From positions 1 through 20,305 of the IMG/VR virus record IMGVR_UViG_3300037507_003163: 20,305 nucleotides of DNA. The stretch is one strand, 5' to 3'. Shown one piece after another: positions 1 to 8,345 of this stretch (position 1 is its first letter; each line of letters begins with the position of its first letter). Under the pieces are notes generated by a model that was given only the letters and a program-made list of their open reading frames with translations, was not told the DNA's origin and ran no database searches. The position numbers were made by a program, and so were the translations under genes. Origin of the DNA: a virus.

Positions 1-125
1 GGGTAGGCGACGATCGCGGGCCACGGTCCGTAGACCTGATCGACCGGCGCGTCGTAGGCGGTGCCGAGGAGTGGGAGGGAGCGGACCGTCGCGACGACCT
101 CGCGGATGATGTCAGGAACTGCCAC
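1..125 (-). CDS. Partial tail terminator/tail completion-like protein
   Basis: Only the first 41 codons are present; the gene runs off the left edge. Translation from the GTG at 125 starts MAVPDIIREVVATVRSLP and ends near GPWPAIVAYP. A short N-terminal helix followed by a hydrophobic P-A-x-V-x-Y-P strand is common in siphophage tail terminator or tail completion proteins, which cap the tail tube and join it to the head. It overlaps the end of the gp10-like gene by 14 bp. Its position directly after gp10 fits the usual connector, gp10, tail terminator, major tail protein order. Family assignment rests mostly on position because too little protein is visible. Confidence 0.5.
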   Translation of the reverse strand, partial: MAVPDIIREVVATVRSLPLLGTAYDAPVDQVYGPWPAIVAY

Positions 126-624
126 GGCGATACGCCTCCTCGAGCTCGTCCGCGAACGTGTAGACGTGCCGCTGAATCATCGGGACCGCCTGCTCGAAGC
201 CGTCGCGGAGGAACGGCTGCTCTTCCGTTCCCTTCTTCGCGATCTTCCACCGGATCGCCGTCACCGCCGCCGAAACATCATCGTTTTTCTTCGCCTTAGT
301 CTTTCGCCGGTACCACTTCTCAATCGGCCTCTTCGGCGGGAGTTTGCCCGGCGGGCGTCCAAACTCGACGAACGGCGCGTACTCGACGTTCGTGCCGACT
401 TTGACGTAGGTCGGAACCGGCGTCGTCGTCGCGACTTCTTTGTCGATGCTCCGGCGGAGCGTGTTGGTGTCGACCGGCGTGAGCGGCTTCGCCTTCGCGA
501 TGATCTCGTTCCCGGACCGGGTGAGGAACCGTCGAGCCGGACCGGCGGCGGTCTTGCTCTTCAGCTTGCTCTTGAGCTTGTCGAGTCCCTCGATCTCGAT
601 CCGGACCTCGAACTCCCCCGCCAC
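112..624 (-). CDS. HK97 gp10-like head-tail joining / tail completion protein
   Basis: A 170-residue protein. The GTG start at 624 is chosen because it overlaps the TAG stop of the upstream connector gene (TAGTG), a coupling used throughout this cluster. Family features visible are an early lysine-rich helix (residues 13-24), TPVDTNTLRRSI at 49-60, the characteristic VGTNVEYAPFVEFG at 76-89, and QPFLRDGFEQ at 136-145. This matches the HK97 gp10/minor tail completion family, whose members act at the head-tail junction of siphophages. The position directly downstream of a gp6-like connector supports the call. The reading frame also runs open further upstream, but that part lies inside the connector gene and is not protein-like. 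Confidence 0.85.
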   Translation of the reverse strand: MAGEFEVRIEIEGLDKLKSKLKSKTAAGPARRFLTRSGNEIIAKAKPLTPVDTNTLRRSIDKEVATTTPVPTYVKVGTNVEYAPFVEFGRPPGKLPPKRPIEKWYRRKTKAKKNDDVSAAVTAIRWKIAKKGTEEQPFLRDGFEQAVPMIQRHVYTFADELEEAYRRGSS

Positions 625-1211
625 TAGATCGGCTCCAGGATCATGCGCCGGTAGGGCGCAAGCATCGCGGCGATGTCGGGATCGACGCGCGGGAGCGTCG
701 CGACGTTGCCGAGGTCTGTCGAGCCAACGATCCCGAACGGCGCGTCGGTGCGCTTGAACAGCCGGATGACCATGAGGATCGTCGCCTCGGTCACCGGCTG
801 CGGGACAGCGGGCCAGCCCCAGACCCCCGCGATGCGGACCCCGCGCCGAAGCACCGGGAACGAGCGCGTCCCCTGCGGAGTGATCGCGAGCGTCGTGTAT
901 GGCCAGCTCCGCCCGGCGGCGTTCACCGGCTCGAGCTCGTAGTCGTTCGCCGTCCACACCTCGGTATAGGTGCGGTTGCCGTCGATGTCGGTCGCGACAC
1001 TCGTCACCGAGACGAGGTCGTCGATCCATGTCCAGTACGTCCCGGACGGCGTGAAGTAGCGCGTCTCCGTGGTCTGGTCGTATCGCCGGTTCGTCATCTC
1101 TTCGACCATGCGAGAGGCGGCGGTGATCAGCGCGGTGATCGTCGCGTCGTCGCGATCGTCCGTCCGCGAGAGCCGGGCCTTCACCTGGGCGAGCGTCGCG
1201 TAGTCCGCCAT
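624..1211 (-). CDS. gp6-like head-tail connector (adaptor) protein
   Basis: A 195-residue protein starting with ATG, preceded by a GGGAGG ribosome site that lies over the stop of the previous gene. The N-terminus (MADYATLAQVKARL, then DDATITALITAASRMVEEM at about 22-40) is the helical pattern of the HK97 gp6 / SPP1 gp15 connector family: a first helix, an acidic turn, then a long helix with an aromatic-rich YF.P following. The middle is beta-rich. The protein would form the ring under the portal that links the filled head to the tail. Neighbours (capsid upstream, gp10-like downstream) agree with this role. Confidence 0.8.
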   Translation of the reverse strand: MADYATLAQVKARLSRTDDRDDATITALITAASRMVEEMTNRRYDQTTETRYFTPSGTYWTWIDDLVSVTSVATDIDGNRTYTEVWTANDYELEPVNAAGRSWPYTTLAITPQGTRSFPVLRRGVRIAGVWGWPAVPQPVTEATILMVIRLFKRTDAPFGIVGSTDLGNVATLPRVDPDIAAMLAPYRRMILEPI

Positions 1212-1214
1212 CGG

Positions 1215-1433
1215 CTAGCCTCCCGTGGTCGTCCGCGACCGGCGACCGGTCGGAGCCGTCACCTGTCGCGTCTGCATCGGCTCGGCAACGTCCCGCGCAG
1301 CGACCACCGGCGAGAGGACCCCGGGCGAGTCGCGCTCGAGGAACGCCGCCGTCTCCTCGTCGAGATCGACAACGGTGCCCGCCTCGAGGGAGATGCCCGG
1401 CGACTTGTATCGGTGGTTCACGCGGTACTGCAT
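1215..1433 (-). CDS. Small head-region protein, unknown
   Basis: A 72-residue protein with an ATG at 1433 and a good GGGAGA ribosome site 5 bp upstream. Residues 1-40 look like a small beta barrel: MQYRVNHRYKSPG, then EAGTVVDLDEETAAFLERDSPGVL. A basic aromatic strand followed by a 'x-x-G-x-V-v-x-L-x-x-x-x-A' segment is often seen in short phage proteins between capsid and connector genes. The last ~25 residues are R/T/G-rich and probably disordered. I do not recognise a named family and assign no specific function beyond likely virion or assembly association by position. Confidence 0.6.
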   Translation of the reverse strand: MQYRVNHRYKSPGISLEAGTVVDLDEETAAFLERDSPGVLSPVVAARDVAEPMQTRQVTAPTGRRSRTTTGG

Positions 1434-1504
1434 CGGATCTCCCTGGTCATGAAGATCGCGCCGGCGGCGCCACCCGATCCGGGCGCACCGCCGGTGATCT
1501 GCAC
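1418..1504 (-). CDS. Possible 28-aa Gly/Ala-rich peptide
   Basis: A 28-residue frame whose GTG start overlaps the TAG of the decoration-like gene (TAGTG), the same coupling seen elsewhere in this cluster. It fills the otherwise empty gap before the 1433 start and overlaps that gene by 16 bp. The peptide begins MQITGGAPGSGGAAGAIF. It carries no recognisable domain. It could be a real small ORF or a chance frame, and the coupling is the only argument for it. Confidence 0.25.
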   Translation of the reverse strand: MQITGGAPGSGGAAGAIFMTREIRCSTA

Positions 1505-1929
1505 TAGATGCCTTCCACGTCGTAGACGACGTAGACCTGCGCGGCGAGGTCGGCGGTCGTGCCGTCCCAGGTCGCGCTCGACGTGATCTCGCAGCCGATC
1601 ACCGCACCCGCCGCGAACTCGGCAGCGGTGCGGAGGACCCGAACCGACTTCTCGGTCTCGGTCGCGATCGTCATCGTCGTATCCGCGTCTTCGGTCCCGC
1701 CGAACGTCGCGCCGACGGTGAGCGTGCCCGCCGTCGCGGCAGCCGACAGCGACGCGGCGACGGCGACCACGCGACCGGCCCACGGCGCGACGTAGCCGGT
1801 GACGACCATCGACGCCTCGGCCATCGCGACCGGGAGCTGGACGTCGGTCTGCGACGCGGCGACCGCATCCTGTCCGAACGCGAGGGCGACGAGCTGCCCC
1901 TTGCTCATATCTCGTGTAATCGTCGGCAT
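1504..1929 (-). CDS. Putative head decoration / capsid-associated protein
   Basis: A 141-residue, mostly beta-strand, Ala/Thr/Val-rich protein with few charges. It starts with ATG and has a GGGAGG site 5 bp upstream. The middle (WAGRVVAVAASLSAAATAGTLTVGATFGG at about 50-78, quoted loosely) and the later FAAGAVIGCEITSSATWDG segment form alternating hydrophobic strands with Gly/Thr turns. This is the look of small beta-sandwich decoration or head-fibre proteins encoded just after phage major capsid genes. Strong hairpin 1950-1980 separates it from the capsid gene, so its expression may be set independently. Exact family not recognised; the role is inferred from fold appearance and position. Confidence 0.55.
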   Translation of the reverse strand: MPTITRDMSKGQLVALAFGQDAVAASQTDVQLPVAMAEASMVVTGYVAPWAGRVVAVAASLSAAATAGTLTVGATFGGTEDADTTMTIATETEKSVRVLRTAAEFAAGAVIGCEITSSATWDGTTADLAAQVYVVYDVEGI

Positions 1930-1949
1930 ATTGCCTCCCTATGCGGAGA

Positions 1950-1980
1950 CCCTAGGGCGACGATATCGTCGCTCCTAGGG
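1950..1980 (-). terminator. Strong hairpin after major capsid gene (terminator or attenuator)
   Basis: A perfect 16-nt palindrome GCGACGATATCGTCGC (1957-1972) is flanked by 7-bp arms CCCTAGG (1950-1956) and CCTAGGG (1974-1980), with one unpaired T at 1973. It lies 14 bp after the capsid stop. A second 10-bp palindrome CCTCTAGAGG (1991-2000) covers that stop codon. There is no clear U-tract, so partial termination, attenuation or 3'-end protection of the abundant capsid transcript is as likely as full termination. Confidence 0.6.
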
Positions 1981-1993
1981 CCTCCTAGAGCCT

Positions 1994-3436
1994 CTAGAGG
2001 GCGATGTTGTAGATAACCGCCGCGCACTCGATGCCGGAGGCCGCACCCGTCGGGGTGAAGCGACCGAAGCCCATGCGCATGCTGTAGACGATGCGGGTCT
2101 GGTCGGTCGCCGGGATGCGCTCGACCTCGACGCGCACGCGCCGGCGCCAGCCCGCCTTGAAGCCGCGGCGGTTGAACACCACGACCTGCCCCTTGGTGTT
2201 GTTCGCGCCGGTGGTGCTCACCTTGCCGTCGGCTTCGGTCTTCGACACCGCCATCGACGCGACCACCGGGTGCCCGATGATGCGACCGACTTCGCCGTTG
2301 AGGAGGTCGGCGTTGATGCCCGCGCCGTACTGGCGAGCGGTGATGACCTCGTCGAACGTCGCGATGTGGTCCGCCGTCTGCGGGTCCGCGACGTAGACCA
2401 GGTCGTTCATGTCGGTCGGGTGACCCCAGTCGGTCAGGCGGGTCGGGTCGAGGAGCAGACCGCGAACGTCGCGCAGGTCGGTGAACGCGAGCGCACCGGC
2501 GGCGTCGAGGAGGTTCGCGGTGTTGTCCACGATCGCCGCGTGGCGGATGCCGTCGAACGCAAGGTAGTGCTTCGTGTCGGCGGGATCGGCGTCGTCGAGG
2601 TTGATGTTGCCGGTGCCCGCGTTCGTGGTGTCGCCGTTGAGGACGAGGCTATCGGAGTAGTGGGCGATCGCCTTCGCCGCCTGCGCGCGCAGGAACGGGA
2701 CGAACGGGATGATGCTGTCCTCTTCGAGCTCACCGCTCCACATCTGGTGGATGACGAACTTCGACGCCGACACCGCGACGCGCTGCGAGCCCGTCTTCGT
2801 GGTCGTGTAGTTGCTCGCGTTGTTCGCGGTGTTCTCGCTGACGAGGAGCACTTCCGGGATGTCCACCTCGACCGGCAGGTACGCGGTCGGCGCGGTCATC
2901 TCGAAGGTGTCGATGAGGTTGAAGACGCGGGAGTCCGGGCGGGCGGCTTCCCACAAATCGCCGACGTACTGCGCGCCGACGAGCTGCGAACCGAAGCCGG
3001 TCTCGGCGGTGTCCATTGCGCGGTAGGCGGCCTCGAGAGCGCGCGCCTGCTTCTTGTTCACGCGCGGGTAGAGCTCTTCGAGCGCGCGCCCGTCGATGCG
3101 CTTGATCTCGTCCTCGCTCAGGTAGTGGGCATCGGAGATCGCGCGGAACGCGCCCTCGAGCTCCTCCGACGGGCCGCGACCGATACCGGCGCGCGAGCGG
3201 GCGGACATGAGGTCGTACAGGAACTCGATGTCGGACGCGCCCAGCCCGTGGCGGCTGAACTTCGAACCGATCAGGCGGGAGTCGCCGCTGCCGAAGCGCA
3301 TCTTGCGGGCGAACTCGCCGTCGGCGAGGATGCCCTCGACGACCTGGCGGATGCGATCGTCGGACACCGCTGCGCGGGTCTCGGCGTTCATGGACTCGAT
3401 ACGGGCGACGATGTCGCTCACAACGTTATCGGACAC
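1994..3436 (-). CDS. HK97-fold major capsid protein
   Basis: A 480-residue protein with a GTG start and an AGGAGAG site upstream. Residues 1 to about 145 are charged and helical and resemble an N-terminal delta/scaffold domain removed by the prohead protease. The capsid domain then begins near GFGSQLVGAQYVGDLWEAAR (147-166). VEVDIPEV (189-196) and the long helix around SGELEEDSIIPFVPFLRAQA (234-253), followed by a YSDSLVLNGDT turn at about 260-270, are typical of the HK97 fold with its E-loop and spine helix. The C-terminus has the expected strand-rich region (RVRVEVERIPATDQTR). It lies 1 bp after the protease gene. Builds the capsid shell. Confidence 0.93.
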   Translation of the reverse strand: MSDNVVSDIVARIESMNAETRAAVSDDRIRQVVEGILADGEFARKMRFGSGDSRLIGSKFSRHGLGASDIEFLYDLMSARSRAGIGRGPSEELEGAFRAISDAHYLSEDEIKRIDGRALEELYPRVNKKQARALEAAYRAMDTAETGFGSQLVGAQYVGDLWEAARPDSRVFNLIDTFEMTAPTAYLPVEVDIPEVLLVSENTANNASNYTTTKTGSQRVAVSASKFVIHQMWSGELEEDSIIPFVPFLRAQAAKAIAHYSDSLVLNGDTTNAGTGNINLDDADPADTKHYLAFDGIRHAAIVDNTANLLDAAGALAFTDLRDVRGLLLDPTRLTDWGHPTDMNDLVYVADPQTADHIATFDEVITARQYGAGINADLLNGEVGRIIGHPVVASMAVSKTEADGKVSTTGANNTKGQVVVFNRRGFKAGWRRRVRVEVERIPATDQTRIVYSMRMGFGRFTPTGAASGIECAAVIYNIAL

Positions 3437-3437
3437 G

Positions 3438-4397
3438 TTAGCTCTCCTTGATAGCGGACAGGATGCGGGTAAGCACCTCGTCCGGGGTCTCGACGACGGC
3501 GGCTTCCGCAGCGCGCGGGGTCATGTCGTCTTCGTCATAGTCGCCGCTCTTCGCCTTCATGCCGCGCTCGATCACGCGTTGGATCGCGTTCACGGCATCC
3601 TGAAGGTCGGCGAGGTTCTCCCGCGAGAGGACGGCCCCCGCGCGGGATTCGAAGGCGTCCGGGAACATGTCCGGCTCCCCCTCGAGGAACAGGGCGCGAA
3701 CGCCCTCGACGCCGAGGGCCTCGAGGGCCTCCGGCTCCAGGTACTCCGGCGCGATCTTCCCCGCGCGATCGTAGGCGCGGGCAAGGTGCCGGTATCGATC
3801 GGCGACGTCGTAGCCCCGACCCTGTGCCGTGTCGCGGTACAGGGCCACCATCTCGGCGGCTGTACCCGACCATCCGGCGGTCGTCGGCTCCGGCGTCGTC
3901 GCAGGAACGTCCACGGCCTCGGCGATCGCCGCGAGCGCGCGAGCCTGTCGCGCGATCAGGGCGTTCGGGTCTCCGGGGACCGGGACGGCGGAGATGTCGA
4001 GGAGGTCGGCGCGGGTGACGCGCCCACGGCTACCGGCGACCGGGCTCGGCTCCATCGCCTGGGTATCCCAGCCGACGGAGACGGAGTGCAGGAAGCCGCC
4101 GCGGTACTTCGCCTCGATGCTGCGGGCGAAGTCGTCGGACTGGTCGAAGGTGACGTCCGCCATGAGCCGATCGCCGTCCACGAAGACGTCGGCGCGACCG
4201 ATCGGGGGACGCTGTCCGGAGTAGTCGTGCGCCCAGAGGACGACCGGGTTCCGGCGGTAATTGTCGAGGTTCCAGGCGTCCATGCCGATCTCGAGGCCGT
4301 CGCGGGCGACACCTTCTGTTGAGGCGACAAATCGGATCGGCGCCCCCTCGCTCTCAGGAGTATCCGCACGGGAAATCACACCACGGATGTATCGCAT
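3438..4397 (-). CDS. Prohead protease (HK97 family, S78) with long C-terminal extension
   Basis: A 319-residue protein; ATG with GGGAGG 6 bp upstream. The protease domain occupies about residues 1-150. NPVVLWAHDY holds the catalytic His (H57), GFLHSVSVGW holds the catalytic Ser (S105 or S107; by family the Ser following the His), and DLLDISAVPVPGDPNA (131-146) is the conserved end of the fold. It cleaves the capsid delta domain and assembly proteins during prohead maturation. Residues 150-319 are a helical, acidic extension (for example ENLADLQDAVNAIQRVIERG), longer than a bare protease, and may act as an internal scaffold. It sits between portal and capsid genes as in HK97. Confidence 0.92.
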   Translation of the reverse strand: MRYIRGVISRADTPESEGAPIRFVASTEGVARDGLEIGMDAWNLDNYRRNPVVLWAHDYSGQRPPIGRADVFVDGDRLMADVTFDQSDDFARSIEAKYRGGFLHSVSVGWDTQAMEPSPVAGSRGRVTRADLLDISAVPVPGDPNALIARQARALAAIAEAVDVPATTPEPTTAGWSGTAAEMVALYRDTAQGRGYDVADRYRHLARAYDRAGKIAPEYLEPEALEALGVEGVRALFLEGEPDMFPDAFESRAGAVLSRENLADLQDAVNAIQRVIERGMKAKSGDYDEDDMTPRAAEAAVVETPDEVLTRILSAIKES

Positions 4398-4518
4398 TTA
4401 CTGCCTCCCGTCGTCCCGCTTCCGGCGGGGAACGACTGTGCGATCGAGCCCCAGATAGGTCTCTATCGCCCCTAAACAGATTAGCAGTGCCTGTCTAATG
4501 GCCAGAAAAAGGACGCGT
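4398..4518. other. 121-bp gap between portal and protease with two small inverted repeats
   Basis: This is one of the few real gaps in the late cluster. It holds GATAG-gtct-CTATC (4454-4467) and an imperfect hairpin ATTAGCAGTGCCTGTCTAAT (4480-4499; 5-bp outer arms plus CAG/CTG inner pairing). The local sequence is AT-richer than its surroundings. I see no convincing sigma70 promoter. The hairpins may be RNA processing or attenuation sites between portal and protease. Confidence 0.35.
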
Positions 4519-7149
4519 TCACGATCGCCCATTCATCGCCGCCCACTCGGTGTCGCTGATCGGCACCATTGTGCAGCGACAATTGACCACGTTCCGCGCG
4601 CTCGGGAAATCTCCGGGGTACATGCCCCGCTCCCCACCGACGGTGAACGGCTCGTCCATCGCGACCGCCTGATCGTGCGCGGCGACGTGGTCGGGTCGCG
4701 TGCGGTCGTCGATCGCGGACAGCCACCGCTTCCCGCCGACGACGCCGGACTGTCGCCAGCCCTCCTCCTGCCCACCGTTGACGGCGGCGCCGACCTCGGT
4801 CCGCGCGATCGCCTCCGCGCTCGACCGGATGCGGTCGCCCATGATCGTATTGACGCGGTCGGCGGCCTTGAGCACGTCCTCGCCCTGGGCGATGCTGTCG
4901 GCGAGCGTCGCCCGGAGCGCGTCCCACGTCGTCTGGTTCACCTCTTCGGCGAAGCGTTGGATCTGCCGCTCCATGAACCTGACGACGCGCGGGTCGAGCA
5001 CGTCGAAGGCCATCCCGACGCCGGTCTGCGCGAGCCCATCCTGTCCGGCGCCGGCGATGATGTCGCGGTATATCGGCCGCATCACGACGCGGAACTCCCG
5101 GATCCACCGCGCAAGCTCGAACGGGTTCTCGGCTGCATCCTCGATCGTGCGCGCGCTGCGCTCGCTCTTGACGCGGGCGAGGACCGCCTGCCGCTGTCGG
5201 CGCATCAGGTCGGCGACGGCGTTCCCGAAGCGACGCTCCTCCGGCTCGAGGCGGCGGACCCACGCGGCGAACCGCTCGACGTGTTCGGGGTCGCCGTACT
5301 CGCGACCGGTGACGACGATCGTCCGCCCGGCCTCCTGTTCGCGCTCGATCTCGAGCTGCTTCCGCTCCGCCCAGGCGCGACCCGGGTCGCCGCCCCAGAG
5401 GTCCCACGCGACGCGACCGGGCGACGGGTAGCCGTCCTCCCCGTCGCTGAAGCCCTCGGCCTGCTTGTCGATCTCGTGCCGGGCGAAGAAGCTCTTCATC
5501 CGCGCGATCGTCTCCGGCGACACGCGCTCCCGGTTCGCGAGCTGGTTCGCGCGGGCAAGACCGACGGCGGTGCCGCCCGGTCGCCCCTCCTCTTTCCACG
5601 CGAGCGCGCGGCGGGCGACGGCGGCGACCTCTTCGGTCGGTCGCAGGTCCACGTCGGCGACGGCGCGGTGCGAGCGCGCGAGGTCGTCGAGGTCGTTCGG
5701 CGTGTCGTCTTCGTCGTCGATAGGCGTGTCGTCGATCGGCTGCTGGACCGGCTCCTGCGCTGTTGGGACCTCGCCGGACGTGACTGGCATTGATCCAGCA
5801 GGAACCCACCATGCGTCTCCCCACGACACCGGTTCGAGACCCTGCGACTGTCTGACCTCGTTGACAGTCAAGGTTCCGTTCGACAATGCCGTCGCAGCAC
5901 TTACCGGCGGAACTGTGGAGGAGACTGGACCGAGGCCGCCACTCCCGGTCGGTGCCCACCAGGCGTCACCCCACGGCACCGGGTCGAGACCCTTCGACGC
6001 GCGCCACTCGTTCGGGAGCATCACCCCCGCGTCGAGCTTCTGCTTCTCGATCTCCCACTTCGCCGCCTCTGCTTCCTGCAGCACCGCGACGCCGGAGAGG
6101 TCGAACTCGATGAGGTCGGCGACGTTGGGGAACAGCGGCAGGAGCTGCTCGGTGAGCTCGGTCGCGATGAAGCGCGCCTCCGGCTGGATCGTGTCCGTCC
6201 AGATCGCGAGCCGCGCGTCCTGTTGGTTTGCGTAGGTGCGCTCGCCGCCGACGAGGTCGAGGGGGACGCCGTAGGCGCGACAGATCTCCTCGAGCGACCA
6301 CTTGAGCGAGCCGAGGTATTCGGCGTCCTTCGGCGTCACGCTCAGCGGCTGGAACTTCGCCTCGAAGCGGAGGACGCCCCACCGGTGCGCTTTGTCCGCG
6401 CCTTTGAACCGGCGGCTCATCGACTGCTCGAGCCCGCGCGCCTGCTCTTCGGTGAGCGTCTGCCCGTTCGCCGGTTGCACGACCCCCGCGAGCTGCAGCC
6501 CGTTCCGGAACATCGCGGCGTTCGAGATCATCGCGGCCCGGCTCGTGTCGGCGGCGATCGCGGCGGAGGCGAGCGGCGACAGCCCGTCGAACTCGTCGAG
6601 CGGGTTCGGGTAGCGCAGCCAGATCACCTCGTCGCGCTCGAAGCGCATCGGCTCCTGATCGCTCCCGACCTGGTAGAGGAAGTGGCTAACGTAGGCTTCT
6701 TTGTCCGGGACGACGGTGACCCGGTCCGGCCTCGCCCACCACATCTCCATCGGTCGCCCGCGTCGGTTCGTCCCCCGGTCGAGGAAGATGTACGCGGACC
6801 CCCAGAGGCAGAGGCTGAGCTCCGTCATCTCGACGAGCCGCTGGAACGTCCAAAAAGGGTTGACCTTCGAAAGGAGCTCGACGAGCGGCCCGCCAGTGAC
6901 CTTGTCCTTGCGACCGTCGGGACCGACGCGGTAGGCGACGATCGGCAGCGAGGAGAGGAGCGAGGCGCGGATACGCGCGGCGGTGTAGACCGCGTTGCTC
7001 GTCTGGATGTACTCGCCATAGTCGACCCGCGACTCCTGCTCGAGCCCGAAGCCCGCGAGGTAGTTGGCGATGCCAGGATCGGGGACGGAGCCCGGACCGG
7101 TGACGAACGCTCGGGCGACGGTGTCGGCGTATCGACGCATACGACTCAC
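4519..7149 (-). CDS. Portal protein fused to MuF-type head morphogenesis domain
   Basis: An 876-residue protein. The GTG at 7149 overlaps the terminase stop (GTGA) and has a GGGGAGG site 8 bp upstream; open frame further upstream is inside the terminase gene. Domains: HK97-family portal (about 40-370; for example WWARPDRVTVVPD, DEVIWLRYPNP, and the stem/crown segment LEEICRAYGVPLDLVGGERTYAN); a duplicated ~24-residue segment (380-403 and 430-453); an acidic D/P/Q linker (about 465-490); a module with SFFARHE and GYPSPGRVAWDLWGGDPG (505-597); and a MuF/SPP1 gp7-like C-terminus (600-876) ending IARTEVGAAVNGGQ, KRWLSAIDDRTRPDHVAA, NVVNCRCTMVP. Portal and MuF are usually separate genes; here they form one chain with an extra module between. 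Confidence 0.92.
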   Translation of the reverse strand: MSRMRRYADTVARAFVTGPGSVPDPGIANYLAGFGLEQESRVDYGEYIQTSNAVYTAARIRASLLSSLPIVAYRVGPDGRKDKVTGGPLVELLSKVNPFWTFQRLVEMTELSLCLWGSAYIFLDRGTNRRGRPMEMWWARPDRVTVVPDKEAYVSHFLYQVGSDQEPMRFERDEVIWLRYPNPLDEFDGLSPLASAAIAADTSRAAMISNAAMFRNGLQLAGVVQPANGQTLTEEQARGLEQSMSRRFKGADKAHRWGVLRFEAKFQPLSVTPKDAEYLGSLKWSLEEICRAYGVPLDLVGGERTYANQQDARLAIWTDTIQPEARFIATELTEQLLPLFPNVADLIEFDLSGVAVLQEAEAAKWEIEKQKLDAGVMLPNEWRASKGLDPVPWGDAWWAPTGSGGLGPVSSTVPPVSAATALSNGTLTVNEVRQSQGLEPVSWGDAWWVPAGSMPVTSGEVPTAQEPVQQPIDDTPIDDEDDTPNDLDDLARSHRAVADVDLRPTEEVAAVARRALAWKEEGRPGGTAVGLARANQLANRERVSPETIARMKSFFARHEIDKQAEGFSDGEDGYPSPGRVAWDLWGGDPGRAWAERKQLEIEREQEAGRTIVVTGREYGDPEHVERFAAWVRRLEPEERRFGNAVADLMRRQRQAVLARVKSERSARTIEDAAENPFELARWIREFRVVMRPIYRDIIAGAGQDGLAQTGVGMAFDVLDPRVVRFMERQIQRFAEEVNQTTWDALRATLADSIAQGEDVLKAADRVNTIMGDRIRSSAEAIARTEVGAAVNGGQEEGWRQSGVVGGKRWLSAIDDRTRPDHVAAHDQAVAMDEPFTVGGERGMYPGDFPSARNVVNCRCTMVPISDTEWAAMNGRS
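5791..6012 (-). repeat. Duplicated segment inside the portal fusion
   Basis: Two copies encode NEWRASKGLDPVPWGDAWWA (6012 downward) and NEVRQSQGLEPVSWGDAWWV (5862 downward), each followed by PxGS. They are 150 bp apart (copies at about 5941-6012 and 5791-5862). Both DNA and protein are clearly similar, so this is a diverged tandem duplication rather than convergence. Confidence 0.85.
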
Positions 7150-8345
7150 AGAAACAACCTCCCCGACAACGCTGGTTCGCTCAGATGCATCACGGCGTAT
7201 CTGAGCGCGTCCATCGCGTGGTCGAACTCCTTGACTGGCTTGTCGTTGTCCGACTTGCTCCCATCCGGGTAGCGATACGCCTCGAACTCCGCGATGGTGT
7301 TGACACAGGACGGGTCGATCGTGAAGCCGTGTTCGAGCCTGTCGACAACGCGCCCGATGCCCTCGACGACGGCGTTCTCGCCCTTCACGGCTGGGTACCC
7401 GGCTCGCTGGAGGTCGAGGATGTACCCCGCGGCGCTCGGGTCGAGCACCACCGCTTCGGCCTGGCTCGCGTCCACTGCCGCCCTGATCGTCTCCACGATC
7501 TCGCCGGCCGCCATGTTGCGGCGATACACCTCGGCCCCGAGGTGAATGCGCTCGTCGCCCGCCTGGTGGACGGTAAGGATCGCGGTCGGGTTGCGGGTGC
7601 CGACGTCGACGGCGACGATCGTCCGCCACCCGGTCACGTCGACCCGGCGCACGTGACGCGCGCGCGAGAACTGCGCGTAGACCAGCCCCTCGAACGCGAC
7701 GAACTCGCCACCGAGCTCCTGTGCCGCGAAGGCGCCGCTGTAACCGATGCTCTTCGCAAAGCCGTCGGGGAGCTCGGGATTCTCGTCGGTGCGCACCCGC
7801 CAGAGCGGATGCAGCGGGTCGAACTCGGTCCCGCTGGCGTCGCGCTCCCACTCTTCCCAGAGCCAGTTGCGCCCCTTCGGCGTCGACGTCACCCATGCCT
7901 GCGGGCGATCGCCGGTGCGCACGCGGCCCTTGACGATCTGCCACGCTTCGCGCGTGACGTACGCCGCCTCGTCGACCCACGCCCATTCGAGGTTCGGACC
8001 GCGCAGGCCGTCGGGGTTGTCGAGCGAGCGGCAAAGAATCTCGTGCCCGGTGCCGAGGATCGTGATGCTGTTCTCGCTCTTGTGGAGCGTGTGCGGCACC
8101 CCGTGCGCCGTCAGGAGGTCGATCAGCGTGCGTCTGGTCGCGTCACGCAGCATCGCGTACGTCGGTGCGTAGATCGTGCCCACGCCCCGCTGCCCGATGC
8201 GCGTCAGCACCTTCGCGGCGCCGGCGTAGGACTTGCCGGAGCCGATGCCGCCGATGTAGGCCGGATAGGCCGCGGTGCTCGTCACGAAGCGCCGCTGACG
8301 CGGGAACAGGGCCACGGTCGAGCGCCGCTCCTCGGCCACACTCAC
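7146..8345 (-). CDS. Terminase large subunit (ATPase/nuclease)
   Basis: A 399-residue protein. The GTG at 8345 overlaps the small-terminase TGA; a second GTG two codons later is also possible. The ATPase shows Walker A GGIGSGKS (32-39), Walker B EWAWVDEA (120-127, D125/E126) and the coupling motif TSTPKG (153-158). The RNase H-like nuclease shows IVAVDVGT (D247), VVLDPSA (D302) and HAMDALRYA (D379), the expected acidic triad. It drives DNA into the prohead through the portal and cuts the concatemer. Length is normal to slightly short for the family. It lies between the small subunit and the portal with 4-nt overlaps on both sides. Confidence 0.95.
   Translation of the reverse strand: MSVAEERRSTVALFPRQRRFVTSTAAYPAYIGGIGSGKSYAGAAKVLTRIGQRGVGTIYAPTYAMLRDATRRTLIDLLTAHGVPHTLHKSENSITILGTGHEILCRSLDNPDGLRGPNLEWAWVDEAAYVTREAWQIVKGRVRTGDRPQAWVTSTPKGRNWLWEEWERDASGTEFDPLHPLWRVRTDENPELPDGFAKSIGYSGAFAAQELGGEFVAFEGLVYAQFSRARHVRRVDVTGWRTIVAVDVGTRNPTAILTVHQAGDERIHLGAEVYRRNMAAGEIVETIRAAVDASQAEAVVLDPSAAGYILDLQRAGYPAVKGENAVVEGIGRVVDRLEHGFTIDPSCVNTIAEFEAYRYPDGSKSDNDKPVKEFDHAMDALRYAVMHLSEPALSGRLFL

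Noticed and set aside
2270-3451. 393-aa plus-strand frame opposite the capsid gene
   Set aside because: Mirror frame of the capsid gene with Val/Arg/Asp-rich low-complexity translation and no start signals.
7150-8034. N-terminal extension of the portal fusion to a 1171-aa protein
   Set aside because: The extra part overlaps the terminase large subunit out of frame, and the GTG at 7149 has a ribosome site and stop/start coupling.
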